A stretch of DNA of 64,000 nucleotides from Hygrocybe punicea (GCA_963556145.1 OY744467.1:6138001-6202000), one strand, 5' to 3'; positions 1 through 11,500 are shown, counted from the first letter of the stretch. Numbers and translations: made by a program. Notes: generated by a model from the sequence alone, not told the origin.

Positions 1-365
1 GTCGTGTTATACGTCGTGTTATATTGGTTCGCGCCCACATTGTTGAAGATGCTGGACGTGTAAACAGTTGTAGGGAGATTTGACATGACGATCAACCAGA
101 TAGAGAGGAAAACAAAAGATGACAAACGACGGCACAAAAACAGTGATACGAAAACGCAAGTGGCGGTACTCGAAAGACGTGGATAACATGGCATGCAAAT
201 GATTGCCTGTTATTCCATAGAATGGCCAAAAGAGTCAGAGAGGCGTGGATGCGGCCAGAAGGGGTTTGGTGAAGTAGAGCAAGGCAGGACTCGGTAGGCC
301 TTGCCGGAGGTGGAGGATGAAGAGTACAAGGATCGATGTAAGTGCAACTTTCCCCTTGGAGGTAC
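1..365 (-). repeat. Left arm of a 365-bp inverted repeat
   Basis: These bases are the reverse complement of 36373-36737, with only scattered substitutions and no net length difference. The right-hand copy continues for some distance beyond 36737, so the left copy is cut by the window edge. The inner border is abrupt: homology stops at the GTAC following the Leu-Gln-Gly-coding stretch in both copies. Open frames here are shared with the other arm and look like by-products of the repeat rather than genes. The repeat family was not recognised. Confidence 0.9.
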
Positions 366-774
366 AGCGGGTGGTGAGTGGAGCGACGGGGCTGAAGTGC
401 TTGGGGCAAGAGAGTGAGTGGGTGAAAGAGCCCCGCATCTTCCAAATCCTCGTTGTCCCCATCTTCAGGACCAAAGTCAATATCACTCTCTGAATCATCT
501 TCTTGATTGCTACTGGCTTGACGCTCAGATGCTGTAGAAGGATCTGGGTCACTACCGAAGTTTGGGTGTCCGATTTGTCATTATCCTCGGAATCCTCATC
601 ACATTGATCTCGCTTTCCAGGTCAGATTCGCAAATATCCTAAATTTTTTCATCAACATCGACATCCATGTTGTCTGGTGTTATCATTATGATGTCTGGTC
701 ACTGGTACCGCCGCTGAGGTAGCGCATGAAGACATCTCGTCAGCACGGGGCGTGTTCAGCCAGTCCATTGCAGA
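366..774. other. No gene recognised
   Basis: The open frames here are short and lack splice or domain support. The stretch separates the inverted-repeat arm from the minisatellite element and shows nothing I can name. Confidence 0.6.
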
Positions 775-950
775 GCCCTTTCAGCATATCTTTTCCATGA
801 TACATGGGTCAGCCGAGATGGACAATTCCCACTCCAAGTGGGCTGGCTTATCTGGATTGGCCGACCAGACTACGTATCTTGGCTGGCCATGGAACGTGGA
901 TTGGCCGACGGGTCTGGGTATTTTGGCTGGCCATGGAACAGTGTTGCCAC
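775..950 (-). repeat. Short copy of the 44-bp minisatellite element
   Basis: The block carries about three units of the motif whose core is GGCCATGGAA and GGATTGGCCGAC. It starts with an end block (CAGCATATCTTTTCC, then CCCACTCCAAGTGGG). The same end block and the same units, in opposite orientation, occur at 18930-19570. This is therefore a dispersed repeat with a conserved end and a variable unit number, not a local tandem array. Confidence 0.8.
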
Positions 951-1313
951 AAATGCAACAGGTGGGTTGTATCTGTTCATTCAGCCTGCTCTGAACATAC
1001 CCACCTGACATTTTTGGACTCTTACCCACCCCTTGCCATGTGCCACAGATTTGGTACTTGCTCCTCTATCCTTGTGTTCTGGAATTTATCAATATTCACA
1101 ATTCATCATATTCTCCTAATCACGTCCTGCACCGACTTGCAATCCCCTGAGTCATCTACTTGTAATCCACATTGCTATTTGTTGCCATCAATCACGTGAT
1201 TTGTCATCACCTCATGTTCACCACGAGGCATTCTTCCATTGTTCCGGACAACGACGTTCTGCCTTTGTTCCAGACAACGACATTTGCCTTCATTCTCCTC
1301 AGTTTTTGCCTAA
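951..1313 (+). promoter_or_regulatory. Putative promoter region with ATCACGTGAT
   Basis: This is the upstream region of the gene starting at 1314. It holds the palindrome ATCACGTGAT at 1191-1200, a CACGTG E-box core that recurs upstream of several other genes here. Two near-repeats of the type TTCCRGACAACGAC follow at about 1241-1272. No clear TATA box is seen. Confidence 0.35.
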
Positions 1314-3458
1314 ATGAAGTGGATCACCCCAGAATTTACTAAGATCCTCGGGGACGGTTATCCTGATTTTAGGAGATCCACTGGTGAAGATCGTATTCGT
1401 GTCCTGAAAGGGATCAGGAAACTTTTAAAAAAATCGGCACAACAAACCAACACACAATGGCCCCCAAATATGCAACAGGTCTGTATATTCTAATACTACC
1501 CTTCAGATAAGCCTAACAGCATTATACCATGAATACAGAAAATTCAAACTTGGTACCACAATCATCGGTCAAAATTGGAGAGCGACACTGAGGATGCTCC
1601 GAAATATACAAAGAAGTGGAATGCAAGGTTGGTTACAAGAGAAAAGATGACCAAGGAAATCGACGCTAGGACGGTGGAGCTGTCTGGAGAAACCGGAGGA
1701 AAGCCCGGCTACATCAAGCACTATGGCAAAGCGTGGAGTGATATTTACGGTTCCTTGACCGAAGAGAAAAAACAAGAATTTGAAGCTCTTGCCGACGCCT
1801 GGAACCAGCAAGGTCCACCCTTGGAAGTCAAACGACGGTACTAATAATCTTCTTTCGTCTGCATGATGCTAATCTTCTACCTTATCCAGCCGAGCAGCAA
1901 AAGATTTCGGTAAGACGGCGATGAAGTTTATGAAGGACATAGATGAGCAGATGGGAGTAAAAATATTCATGTTGGTGGGATATGAAGACGAAGATGGGAC
2001 TGTAACCAAAGGAAAGTGGGTCGATTCCTGCTTTGTGTCAATCACGTACTTATCTTCCCTTCCTGTGAGGTTCGAGACACCGGCCCCAGTACACAAGAAG
2101 TTCATCGGCGTCTTCAAAAATAACGGGGATGACATTTGGACCAAATGGGATGAACATTTGGGGTCCCTTTTTAATCATGACGGTACGATTAGCCATTGTT
2201 CCATCTTTCCCATGTAATGTGTTCCAGATGAATCCGATGGAGCGAAGACCGACAGTGAAGACGATGATGGTGGTCCAACTACCAGATATGACAAAAGCCT
2301 GCTGTTCAAGCTTGAGATCGATGAGGACGGTTTTCCTATGGTACCGAATGTGTCAACTATGTCATTGGTCGATGTAAGAAACATGTTTAGATCACTGATG
2401 ACCATGTCATATCGTACGTACCTCGACGTTGGCCAAGCTTACTGTACTCATATTCATTTGAAGGTCAGATGTGCAACAACAGCGTCGTCGCTGTTCCATG
2501 GGGAAAAATTGGACAAAATCGAAACCAATACATCGAGGACATCTACTTTCCCTCTCACGTAGAACTACGGGAACCATGGAAAATGAAACTCGATGAACTT
2601 CGGACCGTCCACCAATTTTGGTTGCAACGGCAGAAACTCGGTGAAAAACCATTCCGATTTAAAACCGTCCTGAAGACCGACGAGCGAGCACCAAATGCAT
2701 TCATGCAAAAAAAGAAGAAGTTCCATGCTGCTGCTGCTTTGGCCAGGACCGATTGTTCGGTGCCATCAAACTCCAGTAGGGAAACGACATCTATTCCTGC
2801 TGGAGCTGCACAATCGAGTGCTATGGGAGCTGCACAATCGAATGCTATCGGACCTTGCAGATCCAAATCGAATGTTCCAGCATTAAAGACAGTCCACCCC
2901 AAGAAGAAAACAGAAAATGCCGCCAAGGCCAGCAAGGGAAAACAGAAAGCAGTCAGTAGCGAAGAGGGCGACGATAGTTGGAGTGACGAGAGTGCAAGTA
3001 GTGGTAGCTTTGATGGACGTGGTGGCGACAGCGAGATGGATGACGATACATCGACGTTGAAGCTTCTGTGGACGAAAAAGAAGACGGAGAGACAAGCAAA
3101 GCAAAAGGAGCAAGCAGAATGGGTAGCAGCACAGAACCGAGAGATGGCAAGACAGTTACAAGAAGTACAAGAGCGGGAGACGCGAGAGGCCCAGGAGAGG
3201 GAGGCACGAGAGGCGTGGGAGAGGGCTGAAGGGGAGGCACGCGAGGCACGAGACGCACAGGACAGGGAGGCACGAGAGGCGCGGGAGAGGGCGGAACGGG
3301 AGGCACGAGAGGCACAGGAGAGGGACGCACGAAAGGGCCGGGAGGAGGCCAGGAAGAAAGAGGCACGAGACGCCCAGGAGAGGGTGGCACGAGAGGCGCG
3401 GGAGAGGGCTGAAGGGGAGGCACGCGAGGCACGAGAGGCACAGGACAGGGAGGCATGA
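1314..3458 (+). CDS. Six-exon hypothetical protein with long C-terminal charged coiled coil, truncated by CGA-to-TGA
   Basis: Exons 1314-1478, 1539-1837, 1890-2015, 2070-2182, 2228-2413 and 2464-3458 join with GT-AG introns of 45-60 bp and keep one frame (627 residues). The N-terminal half resembles a family of unknown function common in mushroom genomes (a KIQTWYHNHR-type segment, then GYIKHYGKAWSDIY, then a KFMKDIDEQMGVKI region). A Ser/Asp-rich linker follows, then an Arg/Glu/Ala coiled coil from about residue 520. The frame stops at TGA 3456-3458 but continues in the same style past a second TGA (3549-3551) to about 3700. The coiled coil contains a 183-bp in-frame tandem duplication. No function can be assigned. 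It is probably a truncated allele. Confidence 0.75.
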
Positions 3459-3590
3459 GAGGCGCGGGAGATGGCGGAACGGGAGGCACGAGAGGCACAG
3501 GAGAGGGACGCACGAAAGGGCCGGGAGGAGTCCAGGAAGAAAGAGGCATGAGACGCCCAGGAGAGGGAGGCACGAGAGGCGCGGGAGAGG
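3190..3590 (+). repeat. 183-bp tandem duplication within coiled-coil coding sequence
   Basis: Bases from about 3213-3407 recur at 3396-3590 with an offset of exactly 183 bp (61 codons). Most differences are single substitutions. At both in-frame TGA codons (3456, 3549) the upstream copy has CGA (3273, 3366). Confidence 0.9.
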
Positions 3591-3684
3591 GAGACAAACA
3601 AGGCACGAGAGAGTGATGTTGCACAACAAAGACGCGTAGGGAAGTTGGACAGCTCAAGAAATGCTGTCAAGACGGTCCAACGTC

Positions 3685-3746
3685 ACATGTCACCAGTGTT
3701 ATGTCACGTTTGGACGACCCAACGTGACATAACACTTGTGACATGT
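3685..3746. repeat. Long imperfect hairpin, 28-29 bp arms
   Basis: Arm 3685-3713 is nearly the reverse complement of 3719-3746, with a 5-base loop. The core CAACGTGACATAACA occurs again at 3762-3776. The hairpin sits just after the broken coiled-coil gene, so it may be a terminator-like or foldback sequence. No role is established. Confidence 0.7.
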
Positions 3747-3975
3747 CATTTGTGCAAGGCCCAACGTGACATAACATTTTCCTCTACCCATGCCTCTCAA
3801 TGGTTTGGTGTTTATTACAAGGAATACATTTAACAGCAGAGGAGGCAGATGATGCATTGCGATGTCAGGAATATACATGAGTAGGAAGCAGTATGAATGA
3901 TATGATCCTCCCGGCTACTTACGATGGTGTTTCAGGTCTGTGGAACGTATTGGTGAATCTGTGTGAATGATCATA

Positions 3976-6900
3976 TCAGTGTATATACAAGCTGTTGAGG
4001 CAATTTATCGTACCCGAGTCTTCCCTCCGAGGACGTTTCACAGGGGGTGTCGGGGGTTGGGGTGATCCATCGAAATCATTATACACTGCATCACTGCCAG
4101 ATGAGATGTCCATTTGATCGTCATCCTCTCCCTCGTCACTGTCCACACTCTGGGCATTTAACTTCCCCACCATCTCATTTCGATCCTCCTCCTCTTCGTC
4201 CTCCTCCTCTGCCCCATCCCCATCCGTCTCCTCCTCCTCTTCCTGCAGCTCCCCCTCCTCCTCCTCCTCCTCCTCCTCCCCCTCCTCCTGCAGCTCCCCC
4301 TCCTCGTCCTGCAGCTCCCTGTCCTCCTCCTCCTCCTCCTCCTCCTCCTCCTCCTCCTCCTCCTCCTCCTCCTCCCCCTCCTCCTCCTCCTCCCCCTCCT
4401 CCTCCTCCTCCCCCTCCTCGTCCTCCTCCCCCTACTCCTGCACCTCCCCCGCCTGCACCCCCTTGCCCTGCACCGCGCCCTCCTCCCCCCCCTTCTTTTC
4501 CTGCTGCTTCCCCTCGTCACGGTCTACATCTTCCTCATTTGACATACCCAGGGGCATGATTAGACCGTCCTCATTCCACGAAGCTGCGTCATTTGAATTT
4601 CCCACCTGCTCAGGTGGATCCTCCTCATTCAGGCCAGCGACGTCCATTTCTTCTCCCACATCTTCCCCAGCCACGTCGGCTGAATTTCCCACCGTTACAG
4701 GTGGATCCTCTTCCCTCTCAGTGTCCACAGCCATGTCGTTTGCACATCCAACCGTTGCAGGTGGATCCTGGTTTTCCTCTGTGGCTACCTCTTCGCCAGC
4801 TGCATCCACTAAATCTCCCACCTTCCTAGATGGATCATCCGCCTCTTCCTCACCATCGGTGCCCTCCCCTTTGTCACGCTCATTGTCTTTCGCCTTTTCT
4901 CGTGTATCTGTGTCATCCTGTACCTCGCCTTCACCGGTAGTTGTGTTGACGAGCAGAATTGGATGAGGTGGAAAATCTAAGCATTCAACAAGAATGGGAC
5001 TGATGGGTTCCACTGGACGGGTCTGAATGTGTATTTTGGGGCCAGTCCAGAAGAATTCCGATGGTGGGATCTGAAGCAGCTCATTCAGCTTTGGCACCAA
5101 ATCTGGCCAATCGTTTTGAAAATGTCGGCGGACCGCTGACTCAACAGCTTTGGCTGTGCAATGTGCTGGTGCCTTCACAACTTCATCCTTGTCCCATTTA
5201 TACCCAACAATTGCAGCAGATAGTTCCAAAAGACTTCGTTGGAAAATGTAAGAGGGGCTGATCCAGTGGTCTTCCATGAAGACAACAAAATGTTCCGCAA
5301 ACCAGATTTGGAAACGTCTATATCTGCATCGTGCAATATTCTGTTCCTCATGAATGTCAGCCGATATGGTATGGGTGTAGAACTTCCTGTTGATGATATC
5401 CGCAAGCTCGATCAGGTTTCCCACAATCACAAGGTCGAGGAAGCCGTCTTTGGTTTCGATCTTGGGCATATGAGACTTGGTGAAGACAGTAGCTGTGCAG
5501 TGAGCATTTTAATCTTCAGGAATTTGTAAACCTCGCCCAAAGTAGCTCACATGATGATTCGTGGTTCCCCGTGAAGTACTCCATCCACATGGTGAGAAGT
5601 CGGCGCAGAAATGTACGTGTCACATTATGCTCCGCGTTTGTGATGGTATGACTCATCACGAAAGTATGGATAATCCCATAACAGGTATCCCGTATAGTTG
5701 ACGTCGCATAGAGATGACGCCCATTCACAATGGAGTGCTCCACACCGAGGACATAATGTGGGGTGCACGGCCTCATGTAACTGTGTGTTTCAGCACACAT
5801 CCGAGTTGTCACGAAATATATTCCCACTTACAGCACTGAACCCTTTGTGAGCAGTAATCCTTCTGCTTCCCACAAGCCTTTCCCACCATGTTTTCTCGGC
5901 TCCCACTCCTGAGGATAGGCCTTGTTAGTCGCAAGATTGCCCGCCTTGCGATCCCATTCAGCATCCCTTCGAGGCCTCATGAGGACCCAGTACTTTGCGC
6001 CAGTCCTGACAATAACCACCATGCCAAAGCCATCATCATCTACGTGTGTCCAAGAAATGGCTCGAGCTGTCGCTGCCGTTCCCCAAGCCAAATCGTCGTT
6101 TAAAGGCTGCTCGCGGACAAACCCCGGTCAGCCGCGGGTTTCGTGCCAAGCAACCTCAGATGATGAAAAGGACCTTTTCACGAATAGACAGGTAAATCTC
6201 GTGTTCGATCTTCGAAACAAGGTTGCTCACCGAAATTTTGGAGATGGGTCCAACGTCATATGACCCATGGGAAGGTCAAGGAAATTGAAAACCCTTTCGT
6301 TGTCAGGGTCAAGCGCAAGCTGATATAATGTCTCCAATGTGCCAGGTTTGTTCATATTCTCGATATTAGGCACCAATCGCAATTCAGCAACTAACAAAGG
6401 CACTTTAGTCGCTATGCCCAGACATCGCTCCAGAAACGGACCTTGCACTGAACGAATGGACGACAAAGACCCCAATGTCTCCAAACCTTCCCTATCAAAC
6501 TCCACTGTTTCTACAGGGGCATTGAGCACGAGGATGTGACGATGACGAAAGATTCCTTGAATTGTTGCAGCATCCATCGACTTGAAGATGTTCCATTCCA
6601 CCACGAACACACATGATGCATGAGGATCATACATTTGTTCTCTTGCACTGGGCAGCCGATGTGGAGGAACCCCATCAATGTAACTGGATCGGATCATTTC
6701 ATATGTTTCCCACAACAATGCATGTTCCACTTTTGCCTGTATCGTGCTTACCAGTTAACAATCAAACGGTACAAAAATCAGACATCAACGTACAACGACG
6801 GATGGTGAATAGTGCACATGTTCAACAGGTTCGTGTACAGCGTCACCATCATACATCGTGAGATGAACACCCTCTGATGCTCGCTTTATGAATCATCAGT

Positions 6901-7511
6901 GGGGTGGCACGTTATCGAACAACAAAAGACACACAATGGGTGCTGGACGGCTGAGCAAATCAGGTTCCCCATAATCCTATCAAAATATTCATTCATGACA
7001 AATGACACATTCTTGAATCACTTACATCTCCGGTAAGGTTGATGATCACGTTCACTTTCTCTGGCGCTTTCTTATAGTCATCCTCGTCATCTTCATCCTC
7101 AAGATCATCACGTTTCTTGGACTTGGGATAACTTCTTGTCGACCAGCGAGTGGATCTTTTCTTCCTCCGATAGGACCTCCCCGGCGCAACCATGACTTTC
7201 TCTTCCTTCTGGACTTTCTCTGCCTTCTGCTTCTCCTTGCCTTTCGAAGAGTCCCCAACCTTGTCCAACATTTTGGCCTGGCTTCGGGTCAACATGGAGC
7301 TCTGTCCACCTGAAGCAAGCTCCTTCGATGGTCCACCCCTCTTCTTCCTTGTTAATTTCAATTGAAGCGGTTCATCATCGCTGGACAGAGGGTTGCCTGA
7401 CGCAGGCTTGTCATTCTTTGCCTTGGGGTCTGTTGGAACATTTTGTTTCATTGCCACCGTAAGCTGACTAGCAGAGTTGGTCAGGTCATCCACTTCCTTA
7501 TCTTGCAACAT
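3976..7511 (-). pseudogene. JmjC/cupin-like gene with poly-Glu tail and two in-frame stops
   Basis: Exons 7511-7026, 6976-6911, 6871-6794, 6736-6231, 6173-5832, 5780-5551 and from 5492 down keep one frame (2,769 nt to the TAG at 4432). The first exon is basic, with Lys/Arg and Asp/Glu runs. The core, in exons 5-6, has the WGTAATARAISWTHVDDDGF and GAKYWVLMRP segments, then GSVLYMRPCTPHYVLG and NGRHLYATSTIRDTC. This is the layout of a mushroom-expanded JmjC/cupin-like family, with H-x-D then a distal His. The C-terminus has Asp-Pro-Pro repeats and a poly-Glu tract. Two stops break the frame: TGA at 6128-6130, in the segment before the first strand, and TAG at 4432-4434, inside the Glu tract. 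The frame stays open after the TAG down to 3976. A nuclear dioxygenase-like role is inference. A second donor/acceptor choice could skip the TGA. Confidence 0.65.
4225..4435. repeat. CTC/GAG trinucleotide tract
   Basis: This is an almost uninterrupted (CTC)n tract with occasional CCC, GTC and CTGCAG units. On the minus strand it codes for the poly-Glu tail of the JmjC-like gene. The proline-rich open frame on the plus strand is its shadow. Confidence 0.9.
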
Positions 7512-7544
7512 CTGTTGTCAGTCCCAGCGATAAATGTAGAGACA

Positions 7545-7985
7545 GGCGGCGTACTGTCAAAACAAAACCAACTGAAGTCCTGTTCCGTTCCCTGGATGCT
7601 GTCCTCCAACAAATTGTATTCTTGGAGGAATACATTCAGCTCCTGCATCGCCGAAGATCCTAAACATATTCTTGTAATGGCCCTCCAAAGCGCCCTCTCC
7701 GTTTTGGCAAGGAATGGAGGCCTTTCATTGCCCAAGGCAAACGTGATCTTTTCCTTATGTCAACTACGTCCAAGTTGGCACAAATAATGGACTCACTGCC
7801 ATGAGAGATGGCCGTGCATGAGATTCATGATTGAAACGTCGTGGGAGAAGAGTAATTATGGGTGACAGTGTGAGGCTTAGGTGGAATAGATTTCTCATCC
7901 GATCATACATTAAACCTCCGAAAGACTTGGTGGTGAGGGCATTGACAAATGAGTCTTGCAACGGTAGATCAACACTCTTGGCCAT
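7545..7985 (-). CDS. Small hypothetical ORF or 5' exons of the JmjC-like gene
   Basis: An exon from ATG 7985 to 7797 joins through a 44-bp GTGAGT...AAG intron to a second exon from 7753. The join gives a protein with a KITFALGNERPPFLAKTERA segment. The frame then runs to near 7545. I could not connect it in frame to the ATG at 7511, so it is either a separate short gene or the broken 5' end of the JmjC-like gene. It starts only 17 bp after the stop of the gene at 8002. No domain was recognised. Confidence 0.4.
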
Positions 7986-8001
7986 CCTGAAACCATGTGA
8001 A

Positions 8002-9072
8002 TTATTTATTTGCGGCAGGCATAATGTGATTGTAACGCAATCCCAACCTCTGTAGCTTCTCCACCCATGTTGTGAAGTCGCAGTCTACATATGAGTTGCC
8101 CTGTTTTTGTACAAAATCTGACACACGTTTCATATAGGACATATGTCACATACCTGGCCAAACCACATGAATGAGAATGCAAGAAGCTCTAGATTGAGGA
8201 GGATCTGGTTGACGTCGGAGGATTCGAGGTTGACAGATGCACGGTAAAGGATCCGGATGTTCATTTCTACTTCTTTTTGGGCTGGTGTCAAGTGTGCTGG
8301 GAGAGCGACTGCAAAGATAGGGATGGTGTCCATACTGGACACCACTTTCTGCGGCACTGCCACGGCTGAAACACCCACCACTTCTTGATCTTGTTGCGTG
8401 ATTAATAGACTTTTGCATGTCATACGAAGCTTCGTGATCAGCTTACTCCAGTCTCTCAGAAATTTGTAGAGCTTCAAGACGGTGTGAAAACGTCAACTTA
8501 AAACGTCTGCCCAAATGTGAATGGTGAACTCACCTTGGTCAACTTCTCGCTCATCTCTGGTTTCGCTGATCTCTGAATTACTTTGAAACCTGGATGACGA
8601 GGCAACCCAACAGCGTCCATGAGCTTATCGAGCAGGGTATAGCGAAGGATTGAGTGAGCCGCTACCAGGAGGTCATTCCGGTACACAGTAGTCCACCTTG
8701 CAACATCACGCATAGCAGAGCCATCAGCAGAGAGGTATTCTTGGATGGTTTGGGCTTTACGTGAGATTTCACCTGTGGGATTCACATAATCCAATTGCTT
8801 TGCCAGGGCCTAGCAGACAAGTTGACCGTCAATGTTACAAGGTGGGAGATTTGACGCACCATCACAGCCAAGGTGGACGGTGTGTTTCCTAGAGCAGACT
8901 GATTGCCAATTAAGGTTACGATAGCCTTCTCAAGTGAATCTTCAGCAAGAGGTGTGCCATTGACCCACGGGAAGTCCTGGAACACATTCATGCTTCGGAA
9001 ATTACTGCCAGACATTACAGACGCATGTAGAGAAGCGATTGACGGCGCCGAGGTGCTTGCTGATGACGACAT
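8002..9072 (-). CDS. Four-exon hypothetical protein (301 aa)
   Basis: Exons 9072-8860, 8809-8534, 8471-8154 and 8100-8002 join with GT-AG introns of 49-62 bp. Together they give 906 nt with one uninterrupted frame. The start is the ATG at 9072, which opens a Ser/Ala-rich N-terminus. Later segments are mostly helical in character (YLSADGSAMRDVARWTTVYR, ILYRASVNLESSDVNQILLN). No domain was recognised. It lies between the TET/JBP gene and the JmjC-like gene on the same strand. Unlike its neighbours it has no premature stop. The upstream region holds two CACGTG motifs. Confidence 0.65.
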
Positions 9073-9149
9073 TGCCAAAATGTTCAATTCGAGTGTATCT
9101 GAGAGCAATTCAAGAGAGGCTGAGGCTAGATGATAAGGGTGCAGAAGGT

Positions 9150-9215
9150 AATAAAAAAAATGACGCGTCACGGTTTACTGTGATCACGTGTGACCACATC
9201 ACGTGAATTGCCACA
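9150..9215 (-). promoter_or_regulatory. Promoter-type cluster of TCACGTG motifs
   Basis: GATCACGTGTGAC and CATCACGTGAATT lie within 30 bp of each other, about 110-130 bp upstream of the ATG at 9072. The CACGTG core is the classic bHLH (Cbf1/Pho4-type) site in fungi. Use here is inferred from position and recurrence. Confidence 0.4.
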
Positions 9216-9465
9216 TTTAAGTACACATTTCGAATTGACTGAGTTGTCAATGTGACAGAGTTATCAATGTAAAGCCATGGAAATTCTCCGAACACTGTCT
9301 AACACTGTCTAGCTATCTGTTAGTTGAAACTCATAGGCCTTCGTCGTCCGTGAATGAGGATAACGAGATTTAGTTCCACAGAGGTTTCTGACTACAGTCG
9401 TACAAAGCATGCAACGGTAGCCATCGTACTTTTACATTAGGATGATATCTCCCTTGGCACAATAG
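9216..9465. other. Intergenic, no gene recognised
   Basis: The stretch lies between the hypothetical gene's promoter and the 3' end of the TET/JBP gene. No element border was identified in it. Confidence 0.5.
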
Positions 9466-11026
9466 CTAATTCCATCTCCATTCCTGTGATGCCCGAAACT
9501 CGGCATTCATCTCCCTTGCAAACACATTGTGTCGGCTCCAGGTGGGCTTGTCAATGTTGAGACGGTCATGTACCATGTTTCACATATAATGCGCCATGCA
9601 TATTCTTTCACCGCCCTCCCATCTGCCTACACTGTGACTGAGAACCTTGCCACAAATTTTGATGACGGTTCCTGGCGAATAAGAGAACGTAGCATCCAAC
9701 TCAGGGATGGCTAGTTCCGCGTTCGTATGTGTCCCACAACTCGCCAGCAAATCATACCATTCTGGACACCCTCCAGCATCTCTGTGTCGAGTTGTAATCC
9801 TGTTAACGATAACGGCGATTCCAGTGTAAACAGATGTCCACTCCTTAGCATTTTCGTGTGTTTCCACGTTCTCAATCGTTTCGCTGTCCTGGATTTTCGT
9901 CACAGCCAGAAGGCCAGCTGTGTACAATGACTGATGGGTTAACGCAGTAATTGCGTTGAAGATCAGCTCGCTGGGTTCGATTGCAGCCATCCACATGGTG
10001 GCTTCAGTTGTTCGAAGAGTTGTCGACGTGATCAACCTATCGGTAAGTCGCTGAAAAAACAGGCGGTCAGCTCATGTAAAACAGATGACTAACTAAAGGT
10101 GTTACCTCTTTACCCTGAGCAAACCATGCTGCAGCGAAATCCACTGATCCTGGGTGAAATCATGGGTTTGGAGGTGGAAAGAAAATGTTTGGATCTTTCC
10201 TCCATTGCGGATCTTTCCCTTTCTCAAGTTTTTTGAGGGACTCTGAATAGGATTCTTCCAGAATTTCGGTTATCATTTCAGCACTGACATTCAATTCCTC
10301 CTGTGTCGCAGTGGGTACTGTGAAAAACCACATTTCTGGGGGGCAAGTGACTCACAATACATCTTGGAGTTACAACATCAGGTAGATACCAGACCAAAAT
10401 TGAACCACACGTGTCGATTACTGTAGCTGGTTCATTCACATGTCCGATGTGAATCTCCTGAAAAAACCTGAGTAGGTTTTCATTGTCAGCATCCGAAGTG
10501 TCCTTGATATTCTTCACTCGATTTGCCAGTCTATTCGCATCCAAGGGCACAATTACTTTGAGGCAAGATGTCAGTCTAAATATGCCGACTTTCATGGCAG
10601 CAACGTACTAGGGTTCAAAATTGCGGCTGCCACAGTGAGGAGAACCCTCTCCAGTTCGGATTCTGAGACCATGTCCGACTTGGAGAATGTTTCGCAATCT
10701 GGGGCCGAATCTCCCAAGACCTTGCTAACTGGAAGCTGATCCCTCAGCATCATCAAACGTGATCTACAAAACATGTAAGATATGACATTGAAGCAGCATG
10801 GATCTGACCTCAGCCGTTTGCATTCCTCTACAGGAGACTTCGGAGGGCACATGCCCGACTTCCTATAATACGATGTAGTGTTTGAGAGGATTCTTCTCAG
10901 CCTCGTCCACATATGTTTCTTTAGATTTGGAGCGAGACCACAATCCTTTGTTTTCATGTTGACAGAAAGCGAGGCTTCCATTGCCTTGGATTGTGCATTC
11001 TTTGAGGGGATTCTGTCGGCGTACAT
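9466..11026 (-). pseudogene. TET/JBP-family 2OG-Fe(II) dioxygenase, two CGA-to-TGA stops
   Basis: Exons 11026-10809, 10763-10609, 10555-10356, 10300-10106 and 10050-9466 give 1,353 nt in one frame. The catalytic core is in the last exon. It contains VNRITTRHRDAGG (iron ligands His 9784-9786 and Asp 9778-9780), EWYDLL, a SPGTVIKICGK strand, then LSHSV (distal His) and GGERI (2-oxoglutarate Arg). This is the pattern of TET/JBP enzymes, which oxidise methyl groups on DNA bases in the nucleus. Two TGA codons interrupt it: 10160-10162, before FHPGSVDFAAAWFAQG, and 9580-9582, just before NMVHDRL. Both sit where an Arg is expected. The frame continues after each, to TAG at 9466-9468. A family relative would have to be aligned to confirm the Arg positions. 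Confidence 0.8.
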
Positions 11027-11271
11027 GTTGGTTGAGAAGTGAGATTGGTTGAGAATTGGTTAGGTCAGTTTTAGTACACATGGTGGCCTCGAGGCGGTAT
11101 AATTTAATAAGGTGTTATTATGGTTAGAACTTTTAGCATTTAATAATTTGCTGCATACAGCAATTTCGCCATGTCACAAGGACGACCAACTATGATATAA
11201 CACACAATATAGCACAAAAAATGGCAATGCCGAGCAGATTCAGTGTATATACATATACAGACCATGCACAT

Positions 11272-11500
11272 TTATAAGCTGATTGATACCTGTGCCGTTT
11301 GGTGAATGATAGAATAGTCAAAAGTACAGCAAGACTTACTTTTCTTGACCTCAACAAGGCCACCAGGCCCACTACAGGGAGGTTGCCTGGCAAGGAAATC
11401 AGGGGGATTCACCCGCCCTTTCATTCCAGGTTGACCGGCGGCAGCAAGCACCCATGTCTGAGGACCTGCCACCACTGGTTTGGCACGCACTGATGCCACA
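11272..11500 (-). repeat. Duplicated exon copy (VRAKP...TWVLAA)
   Basis: The reverse strand of 11341-11500 encodes a segment closely matching the middle exon of the small gene at 11551-11910: VRAKP, TWVLAA, QPGMK and LARQPPC are shared. It ends at a consensus GTAAGT donor. It is an exon-scale tandem duplication, either an alternative exon or a dead copy. Confidence 0.6.

Noticed and set aside
2060..2075. tRNA B-box-like GGTTCGAGACA
   Set aside because: There is no matching A-box or cloverleaf around it, and it lies at an exon border of the gene at 1314-3458.
2555..3670. 371-codon Ser/Ala/Arg-rich frame on the minus strand
   Set aside because: It is antisense to the Arg/Glu/Ala coiled coil, whose codon pattern keeps the reverse frame open.
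4047..4559. Long proline-rich frame on the plus strand, and an arginine-rich frame on the minus strand
   Set aside because: Both are shadows of the (CTC/GAG)n tract that encodes the poly-Glu tail of the JmjC-like gene in another frame.
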